Assembly (NCBI GenBank): GCA_900549215.1
Contig: URNJ01000051.1
Coordinates: 1-11,556, forward strand
Reading direction: 5' to 3'
Source of the DNA: an uncultured Collinsella sp.
GTDB lineage: Bacteria > Actinomycetota > Coriobacteriia > Coriobacteriales > Coriobacteriaceae
Length of the DNA: 11,556 nucleotides
The notes under the pieces were generated by a model that had not been told where the DNA came from, made no database searches, and saw only the letters and a program-made list of their open reading frames with translations. The translations under genes were made by a program, and so were the position numbers. This document shows positions 5,975-11,556 of the stretch, piece after piece; position 1 is the first letter of the stretch; every line of letters starts with the position of its first letter.

Positions 5975-7093
5975 ATGAACATTGGACACGCGCGCCGCAA
6001 AATTACCCCACAGGGCGACATCTACCTGATTGGCTACCGCAATCTTCCCAACCGTCTTGAACCTGCGACGGGCGTCCATGATGACGTCTTCGCCAACGCC
6101 ATCCTCTTCCAGCAAGGCGAACGTGAAGTGTTTCTCTTTAATGCCGATGTCCTCGAGTTCGAGGAAAGCATGGCCGAGGAAGTCAAGACAATGCTCGCCG
6201 AGCGCTACGGCATTGACCGTGATTGCGTTCTGCTCTCGGCGACGCACGACCATACTTCAATCGTTGCTTACCACCGCAGCTGGTGGACGGGAAAATTCGA
6301 CGAGAACTACTACCGCTGGTTCCTCGATACCATTTGCCAATGCTTTGAGGAGTGCCGCGCCAACGCACAGCCCGCGATTTGTCGCTTGGGCAAGCAGGTC
6401 ATCACCGGTTTCTACGACAACCGCATCATCCCAGGTGAACTCGCCGACAATGAGGTCATTGTCGTATCGTTCTTCGATACCGAAGGCAAGCCATTTGCGG
6501 GCTTTGTGAACTGGGCGGTGCATTCCGCTTGCGTCGGACCCGACTGCACGGAGCTCACGAGCGAACTCGCCGGTCTTACCGGCAAAAAGCTCGCTCAGAG
6601 TCTTGGTTACTATCCGGCCATGGTCGTCGGTGCTGCTGGCGACTGTAGCGACCGCAATTTTCGCCAGGGACGCGGCATTCCCGAGGTCGAGCGCGTTTCG
6701 ACCGGTCTTGCCGAGGCGATTTCCCAGATCAAGCTCGATCGCGAGGTCGTTCTCGACCGCATCGAGCCTCAGACGTTCTATCACACCGTTGCCCATGACG
6801 ACTTTTCGCTCACGCTTAAGTGTGCCGTCATCAGTCTGGGCGGCCTGCATCTCTTTGTGTTCCCGAGTGAGCTCGGCAGCGACCTGGGTATTCGCATGAA
6901 GCGCGAATGCCCGGTCGAGGGAATAGTTTGCGGTTACACCAACGGCTATTTCGAGTATTTCCTTCCGGCACGCGAGTACGGCCTCTCCTTTGAGACCGAG
7001 CGTACTCAGATTCCCCAGGGCGAACCGGAACGTCTGTGTGACAAGTTCTGCCAGACGACGAGACTTCTCGGCGCAGCAGATTCGCGTCTGTAG
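5975..7093 (+). CDS. Neutral-ceramidase-fold hydrolase with intact metal site
   Basis: A 372-residue protein, start MNIGHARRKITPQGDIYLIG, with the ceramidase-like order of motifs: ITPQG near the N-terminus, ATGVHDDVFANAILF, SATHDHTS (H91, H93), NWAVHSACVG (H183), GAAGDCSDRN, FVFPSELGSD (E299) and YTNGYFEYFLP (Y325/Y328). By comparison with bacterial neutral ceramidase, these His, His, Glu and Tyr residues would bind zinc. The HxH, the central His, the Glu and the Tyr are all kept, unlike in the gene before it. No signal peptide is present, so a cytoplasmic amide- or ester-bond hydrolase acting on an imported compound is more likely than a lipid ceramidase. It has a strong AGAAGGAGA ribosome site and lies 18 bp after its paralogue, so the two are surely co-translated. 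Confidence 0.82.
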   Translation: MNIGHARRKITPQGDIYLIGYRNLPNRLEPATGVHDDVFANAILFQQGEREVFLFNADVLEFEESMAEEVKTMLAERYGIDRDCVLLSATHDHTSIVAYHRSWWTGKFDENYYRWFLDTICQCFEECRANAQPAICRLGKQVITGFYDNRIIPGELADNEVIVVSFFDTEGKPFAGFVNWAVHSACVGPDCTELTSELAGLTGKKLAQSLGYYPAMVVGAAGDCSDRNFRQGRGIPEVERVSTGLAEAISQIKLDREVVLDRIEPQTFYHTVAHDDFSLTLKCAVISLGGLHLFVFPSELGSDLGIRMKRECPVEGIVCGYTNGYFEYFLPAREYGLSFETERTQIPQGEPERLCDKFCQTTRLLGAADSRL

Positions 7094-7286
7094 ACCTGAT
7101 TGCGTGATATGGGCCAATGAGGCTCCCTGCCACGTGATCGGCATCTTCCATCTTCTCTGCCGTTTCCCATCCCGGGCGTACGTGCGTCCGCGGATTTCAA
7201 AGGGGGAAGCGGATTCCTTGCCCTCCCACGTCGACTACGGAGGCATGAAATCGATGCTATACCCCGCTCAGAAAAAGGAGAATTCC
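7094..7286 (+). other. Intergenic gap inside the operon
   Basis: 193 bp between the second ceramidase-like gene and the PTS gene, longer than the other gaps in the operon (18 and 26 bp). The PTS frame stays open through it, with ATGs at 7245 and 7254 behind a GGAGG at 7239-7243, but the composition does not look coding. I see no convincing hairpin terminator. An internal promoter or processing site is possible, but I could not identify one. Confidence 0.4.
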
Positions 7287-8729
7287 ATGAAATACCAGAA
7301 GCTTTGCGATGAAATCATCACAAAGGTCGGTGGTCGAGACAATGTGTTAGACGTGAGCCACTGCATTACGCGTCTCCGCTTCCACCTCAAGGATGAATCA
7401 CTTGCCCAGACCAATGAGCTTAAGGCGACGAAGGGCGTCGTTGACGTCATCCAGGCCGGCGGACAGTACCAGGTCGTGATCGGCGCCACCGTCGAGGCCG
7501 TCTACAACGACCTTGTTCAGATCGGCGGGTTCGACGCCAAGCCTGCGCTTGATATCGATGAGGGCGACAATGTCAAGAAGGGCGATCCGTTCTCGCGCCT
7601 GCTCGCCATCATTTCCGAGATTCTGCAGCCGGTTCTTGGTGTGCTTATGGCCGGTGGCTTCATCAAGTCGATGCTTGCGCTCTGTACGGTTGCCGGTTGG
7701 CTCGCTAAGGACAGCAATACGTATGTGACGCTCTCGGCAATCGGAGATTCGGTCTTCTATTACTTTCCGCTAATCATTGGCTGGACGTCGGCCAAGAAGT
7801 TCGGACTTAAGCCCGTTATGGGAATGGCGCTCGGCGGTATCCTCGTCTACCCGACGCTCGTTGCCCTTATGGGCGGAGATCCGCTCTACACGCTCGGCGC
7901 CGGTACGGTCTTCGAGTCCAATGTCTACGGTGATATTTTTGGCATCCCGCTGATCATGCAGAATTACTCATCGACGATTCTGCCTGCGATCTTTATCGTC
8001 TGGATTGCCTCCAAGGTGCACAAGGCCCTTTCTAACGCGCTGCCCGCGCTTGTGAGCTCGTTCTTCTCCAACATCCTGACGCTCCTCATTTGCGGCATCC
8101 TTGGCCTGCTTGTGGTCGGTCCGGTCATGACGGTCCTCTCCAACATCGTTGCCCAGATCATTCTGATGCTCATCAACTTCCAGCCCGCCATCGCCGGCTT
8201 CGTCATCGGCACGTTCTGGAGCCTGCTCGTCATGTTCGGCCTGCACTGGGGTATCATCCCGCTGTGGTTCCTCGATGTCGCAACCTACGGCTATGACCTC
8301 ATTAACCCGCTCGTGTATGCAGGCGGTTGTGCCATCGCCGGCGCTGTGCTTGGCATGGTCATCCGAACCAAGGACTCCGAGGAAAATGCTGCCGTCAACA
8401 TTCCCGCCCTTGTCTCTTCGATTTTCGGTGTCAACGAGCCTGCGCTTTACGCCATCTTGCTGCCGCGTAAGCGCCTTATGTGGGCAACCTTTATTTCCGC
8501 TGGTGTAGGCGGCGCCATTGCCGGCCTCATGGGTGCCAAGCTCTATGCCTTCGGCGCCTCCGGCCCGCTCGGTTTCCCGAGCTTTATTAACCCTGCCGGC
8601 ATCGACATGGGCTTTATCGGCCTTGTCATCTCCGGTGTGGTCGCTTTCGCTCTGGCTCTTGTCGCCGCTATGGTGATCGGTACCAAGAAGGACGAGGGCG
8701 GTAAGGCACTCAACATCTCGGTGGACTAG
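7287..8729 (+). CDS. PTS EIIBC permease, beta-glucoside/glucose superfamily, no IIA domain
   Basis: A 480-residue phosphotransferase-system transporter. Residues 1-80 are the EIIB domain with the phosphorylation cysteine C26 in SHCITRLRF, followed by GGQYQVVIG. From about residue 100, a long hydrophobic EIIC domain has the family signature GVNEPALYAILLPRK at about 380. It resembles BglF/BglP-type beta-glucoside carriers, which import a sugar and phosphorylate it at the membrane. The EIIA domain found at the C-terminus of BglF is absent; the protein ends after the last helix in a short charged tail, so a IIA protein must be supplied from elsewhere. I chose the ATG at 7287, with AAAAAGGAG 6 nt before it, over in-frame ATGs at 7245 and 7254. 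It is the last gene of the hydrolase operon and is followed by a terminator. Exact sugar specificity cannot be read from sequence. Confidence 0.92.
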   Translation: MKYQKLCDEIITKVGGRDNVLDVSHCITRLRFHLKDESLAQTNELKATKGVVDVIQAGGQYQVVIGATVEAVYNDLVQIGGFDAKPALDIDEGDNVKKGDPFSRLLAIISEILQPVLGVLMAGGFIKSMLALCTVAGWLAKDSNTYVTLSAIGDSVFYYFPLIIGWTSAKKFGLKPVMGMALGGILVYPTLVALMGGDPLYTLGAGTVFESNVYGDIFGIPLIMQNYSSTILPAIFIVWIASKVHKALSNALPALVSSFFSNILTLLICGILGLLVVGPVMTVLSNIVAQIILMLINFQPAIAGFVIGTFWSLLVMFGLHWGIIPLWFLDVATYGYDLINPLVYAGGCAIAGAVLGMVIRTKDSEENAAVNIPALVSSIFGVNEPALYAILLPRKRLMWATFISAGVGGAIAGLMGAKLYAFGASGPLGFPSFINPAGIDMGFIGLVISGVVAFALALVAAMVIGTKKDEGGKALNISVD

Positions 8730-8749
8730 TCTTTCTGCGCACTTTAACT

Positions 8750-8796
8750 AAATATGCCTCGGACGGCGACGTGCCGCCCGAGGCATATTTGTGTTT
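8750..8796. terminator. Bidirectional terminator between the PTS gene and convergent lysR
   Basis: Arms AAATATGCCTCGG (8750-8762) and its exact complement (8778-8790) are joined by an inner CGGC/GCCG stem (8764-8767 with 8773-8776, one mismatch between stems) and a 5-nt loop. The right foot continues into TTTGTGTTTTG, giving termination on the plus strand. The A-rich left foot gives TTTAGTTAAAG on the minus strand, so it can also serve the convergent LysR gene ending at 8853. Confidence 0.85.
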
Positions 8797-8852
8797 TGTG
8801 CCGTTGTCAGCGTGTTTGCGGACACAAGTCTGCGGTTGTGGAGCAGCGGGGA

Positions 8853-9776
8853 TTATGACGGTCGTGCCGCGGTGGAAGACGTACGGTCGCCCTGCAGGAG
8901 CTGACGGTAGGGGAGGAAGCCGATGAACGAGACGACCGCCTGCGAGTGCGCGGCGTTCCGCTTGAGGTAGAGCCTGACCTCGGAGGTCGTCGCGGGCTCA
9001 AGCGGCACCAGGGCTACCTTTCCGCTGGCAAGCGATTCCGCCGGCTTGCGCATGAGGAATGAGACACCGGCGCCGCGTGCGACAAGAGAGATGATGTTCT
9101 CGGCTCGTTTGCCGGTGAACGTAACACGTGGGCCAAATCCAGCTTCGCGACAAAGGGAAAGGACGAGCTCGCTTACGAACGAGCCTTGGGGAAGCATGAG
9201 GAAATTCTCGTCGATAAGGTCGTCTATCTCGACGGTGTCACGTTCGGCGAGTGGATGGTCGAGCGGAAGGACGGCCACGAGCCGGTCGGTCGGAAAGGGA
9301 ATCTTTTTGAACTCCGGCTCGATGGCACCGCTGTCACGGATGAAGGCCAGGTCAATGTCCTCGTGTAGGAGCATGCGCTTGAGTGTGTCGCCCTCGCCTT
9401 CGATGAGCTCGACAGAATATGAGGGGTTCGCCTGCTGAAAATCGATGACGGCGTCCGTAATCCCATAAGGGGCCATAATGGGGATAGAACCTACGGTGAG
9501 GTGCTCGAGCGGCTCATCTGCACCTATTTGAATGGCGGCAAGATAGCGATGCTGAAGCGTCGCAATTTTTTGCGCATAGGGGAGGAGCGCTTCACCTTGC
9601 GCGGTGAGTGTTACGTGGCGCTGGCTTCGATCGATGAGCTTGCAGCCGAGTTCTTGCTCCATTGCCATGATGTGCTTGGAGAGGGTTGATTGCGACATGA
9701 AAAGCAGTTCCGCCGCATCAAGAAACGTGCGTGACTGCGCTAAGATGGCGAATTCGCCAAAGCGGCTGATATCCAT
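8853..9776 (-). CDS. LysR-family transcriptional regulator (second)
   Basis: A 307-residue LysR-type protein, start MDISRFGEFAILAQSRTFLD. The helix-turn-helix is at about 17-46 (DAAELLFMSQSTLSKHIMAM), with RHVTLTAQGEALLPYA closing the DNA-binding domain. The effector domain starts near LTVGSIPIMAPYGITDAVIDF and contains GEGDTLKRMLLHEDIDLAFI and SLVARGAGVSFLMRKP. The start ATG has GGAGG about 6-7 nt upstream, within a GGAGGCCTCC palindrome (9779-9788) that probably reflects chance. It lies 36 bp behind a deformylase gene on the same strand and may share its transcript. It converges on the hydrolase-PTS operon, so it is a candidate regulator of it, but convergent placement is weaker evidence than divergent. 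Confidence 0.92.
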   Translation of the reverse strand: MDISRFGEFAILAQSRTFLDAAELLFMSQSTLSKHIMAMEQELGCKLIDRSQRHVTLTAQGEALLPYAQKIATLQHRYLAAIQIGADEPLEHLTVGSIPIMAPYGITDAVIDFQQANPSYSVELIEGEGDTLKRMLLHEDIDLAFIRDSGAIEPEFKKIPFPTDRLVAVLPLDHPLAERDTVEIDDLIDENFLMLPQGSFVSELVLSLCREAGFGPRVTFTGKRAENIISLVARGAGVSFLMRKPAESLASGKVALVPLEPATTSEVRLYLKRNAAHSQAVVSFIGFLPYRQLLQGDRTSSTAARPS

Positions 9777-9812
9777 AGGGAGGCCTCCGGTACCCTCATT
9801 TTGGCAGGTGGC

Positions 9813-10223
9813 CTAAACCACAACGCCGTTGCAGTGGTCGATTTCGTGCTGGATGATTTCGGCGGTGTAGCCCGAGAAGTTTTTGATGCGGTGAACGAAG
9901 TTCTCGTCCAAATACTCAACCTTAATGCGGCGATAGCGGGTACAGGGACGCTCGCCGATCAGCGAGAGGCATCCTTCGCTCGTCTGATAGGCATTGACCT
10001 GCTCAAGAATTTGAGGGTTGTACATCAGGAGCGCCCTGTTGCCGTCCTTTACGCAGATGATGCGTTTGCGCACGCCGATCATGTTGGCGGCGAGGCCCAC
10101 GCACTCGCGCTCATGCTCGTGGAGTGTATCCAGGAGATCCTGCCCGGTCGCGGCGTCTTCGGGGCCGGCGTCTTCGGAGGGCAGGCGTAAAAAGAACTCG
10201 GACTTCATGATGGGTTTAATCAT
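9813..10223 (-). CDS. def: Small peptide-deformylase family protein
   Basis: A 136-residue protein with the three deformylase motifs: CVGLAANM (41-48, motif I), EGCLS (83-87, motif II, with the metal cysteine C85) and QHEIDH (125-130, motif III, with metal histidines H126 and H130 and catalytic E127). Deformylases remove the formyl group from the initiator methionine of nascent proteins. It is shorter than the usual 160-190 residues, ending right after motif III. Motif I ends in Met48 where the classical GxGLAAxQ has a catalytic glutamine. From memory, a short Firmicutes/Actinobacteria subfamily shares this AANMIG form, so it is probably a second, specialised deformylase rather than damage. 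I chose the ATG at 10223, preceded by GAGGAG; longer upstream in-frame starts add residues without similarity to the family. Confidence 0.85.
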   Translation of the reverse strand: MIKPIMKSEFFLRLPSEDAGPEDAATGQDLLDTLHEHERECVGLAANMIGVRKRIICVKDGNRALLMYNPQILEQVNAYQTSEGCLSLIGERPCTRYRRIKVEYLDENFVHRIKNFSGYTAEIIQHEIDHCNGVVV

Positions 10224-10429
10224 GGCGGGCTCCTCATGTCTTATGCTTTCGTGGACTTTTAATAATAGCGCGGAAGGAAAGCCATGCGTCCGCGTTACAA
10301 TCTTTCGACGTTGGACCATGTTGCCAGATTCGTCGTGTACGGCGTCTGGCGTAAGTCTAGGGCTCATTTTTTCGCCCTGGACTGTTCCTCTGGGGCGATG
10401 CGACTGTCGTTCCAAGAGGAAGGAAATGC
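10224..10429. promoter_or_regulatory. Divergent promoter region and structured leader of the MFS gene
   Basis: 206 bp between the divergent deformylase and MFS genes. An AT-rich patch (TTTTAATAATAG, about 10257-10268) offers a -10-like TATTAT for the deformylase on the minus strand and TAATAA for the plus strand. On the plus strand two adjacent stem-loops follow. The first is GCCAGA/TCTGGC (10323-10350), with an inner CGTCG/CGGCG stem and a TGTA loop. The second is AGTCTAGGGC/GCCCTGGACT (10354-10383), with one wobble and a 10-nt T-rich loop. Neither is followed by a T-run. They could form a regulatory leader for the transporter. No riboswitch class is recognised. Confidence 0.4.
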
Positions 10430-11224
10430 ATGGGGAGCAAATCTCAGCAACAAGTTCAAGCAACGCCATCGGCCACCGCGGCGATTCTCGTCGTTATGTA
10501 TATTGCAGCCTTTGTCGCCGCGTTTAACGAGAACATCATTAACGTGGCGTTGCACGACATTATGACAGCCTTTTCGGTGAGTGCCACCACGGCGCAGTGG
10601 CTCGTTTCGGGCTACATGATCGTGACGTCGATCTTTACGGCCATCATGGCCTTCCTGTCCGGCCGTTTCTCGACGCGCAAGCTGTTGTTTTTCGCATGCG
10701 GATGCATGGTCGCCGGCGAAGTCCTGTGCCTGGTCGCTCCGTCGTTTAGCGTTTTGCTGCCAAGTCGTATTTTGCAGGCTGCGGGATCGGGCATTTTGTT
10801 CCCGCTCATGATGAACGTGGTGCTGTCTTGCGCCCCGCGCGAGAAGCTCGGTCTGTATCTGAGCCTGGGCGGCGCCTGCATTACGCTAGGACCGGCGTTT
10901 GGACCCGTGATTAGCGGTCTTATGTGCACGTTATTTGGCTGGAGGGCGGTGTTCGTAGTGCCGCTGGTGGGCGGCATTGCGGTCGCTGCGGCGGGCGTAA
11001 AGCATGTCCAGAATGTCGGAGAGCGCTCGAACACCACGCTTGACATTCTGTCGGTTGTTTTGCTCGCTGCCGGCATTACGGCGTTTGTGTATTCCGTGGG
11101 TGAGTTCTCGACCAATCTGATTGCCGGTGTCGTGGCGCTTTTCGCTCATATGACCCAATCCGCTGTCAAGAGCCACAATGGCCCCGCCGACCGCTTGCAA
11201 TCGGTCGGCGGGGCCTGCCGTTAA
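10430..11224 (+). pseudogene. DHA2-type MFS multidrug transporter, interrupted
   Basis: The reading frame opens with MGSKSQQQVQATPSATAAIL after a GAGGAAGGA ribosome site. It shows DHA2 drug/proton antiporter features: NVALHDIMTAFSVSATTAQW, WLVSGYMIV, GRFSTRKLLFF (motif A), PSRILQAAGSGILFPLM (motif B region) and TLGPAFGPVISGLM (motif C). Such proteins have 14 helices and about 450-500 residues. Here only about seven to eight helices are present. Around residue 239 (nucleotide about 11147) the hydrophobic sequence changes to HMTQSAVKSHNGPADRLQ and stops at 11224. The last 25 residues come from the GC-rich sequence that follows, so the gene looks broken by an insertion and its second half should lie beyond the window. 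A misassembly could give the same picture. Confidence 0.75.
11180..11215. repeat. Strong GC-rich hairpin near the element boundary
   Basis: GGCCCCGCCGACCG (11180-11193) and its perfect complement (11202-11215) enclose an 8-nt loop, CTTGCAAT. It has no T-run on either side, so it is not a canonical terminator, though it could still stop readthrough into the element. It lies about 30 bp inside the presumed boundary and would be very stable as RNA or as single-stranded DNA. Confidence 0.7.
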
Positions 11225-11424
11225 CCCGTCCCGGTCCGCCCCCGGCATGTCATCGACGCCTTCGGCTCAGTCTCATATCCGCGGATACCGTTCTGTCGGC
11301 CCGCACTCCATTCCTTCGGCGGGGTTCCCCAAGTCTGTCGAGGCGCATGCGGAGGGCTCCGCGCGCACAGCGAAATAGGGGGTATCCCCGAAGGCCGCCC
11401 GGCTCGCCGGGACGGGGGCTATGT
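11225..11424. other. Non-coding, structure-rich stretch of the presumed element
   Basis: No gene is convincing here; several frames stay open only because of the GC-rich composition. Visible structures are a 12-bp palindrome TATCCGCGGATA (11276-11287), GCGGA/TCCGC around GGGC (11349-11362), GGGG-TAT-CCCC (about 11379-11389), and CCCGG/CCGGG around CTCG (11398-11411) nested in CCCCG/CGGGG (11386-11390 with 11413-11417). The last lies directly downstream of the minus-strand stop codon at 11425 and may act as its terminator or belong to a structured RNA. Confidence 0.4.
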
Positions 11425-11556
11425 CTATTCCGCGCCCTCCCGGCACATCATGCCGAGGGCCCAGAGCCACCTCACGAGCTCGGCCGCGGTGGCCGCGTTG
11501 GCCTTCGCCGCGGGCGTGCCGCGGGTATTGCAGGGCGCTGAATTCGGCGAAAGATT
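11425..11556 (-). CDS. C-terminal fragment of an unidentified protein, possibly a transposase
   Basis: Forty-three codons run from the window edge to a TAG at 11425-11427 on the minus strand. The end reads AAKANAATAAELVRWLWALG then MMCREGAE, an amphipathic helix plausible as the C-terminus of a real protein. The start lies outside the window. Its position inside the sequence that breaks the MFS gene suggests a transposase, and a helix of this kind is loosely like IS110-type C-termini, but I do not recognise the family. A second minus-strand frame is also open here (to 11273) but is arginine- and proline-rich and less protein-like. Confidence 0.35.
   Translation of the reverse strand, partial: NLSPNSAPCNTRGTPAAKANAATAAELVRWLWALGMMCREGAE

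Larger units (their letters stand above)
11147..11556. mobile_element. End of a probable insertion element (partial)
   Basis: From about 11147 the DNA becomes visibly GC-richer and hairpin-rich, and the DHA2 transporter frame loses its family similarity at the same point. A minus-strand ORF enters from the right edge and ends at 11425, leaving about 280 bp without a gene before the junction, like the untranslated end of an insertion sequence. The boundary may begin ATGACCCAATCC near 11149. No second inverted repeat or target duplication can be checked, because the other end is outside the window. The family is not determined. Confidence 0.45.

Noticed and set aside
6990..7286. Upstream extension of the PTS gene to 6990
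   Set aside because: The extra sequence overlaps the ceramidase-like gene, has no EIIB similarity, and the ATG at 7287 has an ideal ribosome site directly before the EIIB domain.
9779..9788. GGAGGCCTCC palindrome before the second LysR gene
   Set aside because: It contains that gene's ribosome site; a 10-bp palindrome with no loop and no second copy is easily due to chance.
10224..10469. Longer deformylase beginning at 10469
   Set aside because: The added 82 residues overlap the MFS start region, lack similarity to deformylases, and the ATG at 10223 follows GAGGAG.
10284..10565. 93-codon plus-strand ORF overlapping the start of the MFS gene
   Set aside because: It has a purine-rich GGAAGG upstream, but it runs through two stem-loops and out of frame into the MFS gene, and shows no domain. 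A leader peptide cannot be excluded.
11273..11470. Minus-strand 65-codon ORF in the GC-rich right end
   Set aside because: Composition-driven open frame, rich in Pro, Arg and Ala, overlapping a more protein-like frame that ends at 11425.
1..11556. CRISPR array, tRNA or rRNA genes
   Set aside because: No regularly spaced repeats and no cloverleaf or ribosomal RNA sequence were seen on either strand.

Overview
This window looks like chromosomal DNA of a high-GC, Gram-positive gut actinobacterium of the Coriobacteriia, most likely Collinsella or a close relative. That is a judgement from moderate-to-high GC, GTG starts next to strong AGGAGG-type ribosome sites, and the gene families present. 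No rRNA or marker gene fixes the genus.

Left part (1-3480). An EamA/DMT drug/metabolite exporter on the minus strand runs off the left edge and is divergent from a LysR-type regulator, with a dyad operator between them. Next comes a gene with an unusual architecture: an N-terminal Cro/C1-type helix-turn-helix domain fused in frame to a complete AlaA-type alanine aminotransferase. Just upstream lies a perfect 20-bp palindrome flanked by half-sites spaced at whole helical turns. At the domain junction there is a strong internal Shine-Dalgarno plus ATG, so free AlaA may also be made. A strong intrinsic terminator closes the gene.

Middle part (3481-8800). A four-gene operon on the plus strand follows an operator-like palindrome (TATTCC-N5-GGAATA) that overlaps a -10 element. 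It encodes an amidohydrolase-2 family TIM barrel that lacks most of the usual metal ligands, two tandem cytoplasmic proteins of the neutral-ceramidase fold (the first degenerate, the second with an intact metal site), and a beta-glucoside/glucose-superfamily PTS EIIBC permease without a IIA domain. A bidirectional-looking terminator separates it from a convergent LysR regulator. My reading is that the PTS imports and phosphorylates a sugar-containing compound, and that the cytoplasmic hydrolases remove an acyl or other substituent. The substrate is unknown. This operon, together with the regulator-aminotransferase fusion, is the most likely place for undescribed biology.

Right part (8800-11556). 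The LysR gene and a small variant peptide deformylase lie in tandem on the minus strand. Divergent from them, after a roughly 200-nt leader with two stem-loops, is a DHA2-type MFS multidrug transporter. It stops matching its family after about 239 residues, where a visibly GC-richer, hairpin-rich sequence begins. That sequence carries the C-terminal end of a minus-strand ORF at the window edge. I interpret it as the end of an insertion element that has broken the transporter gene.
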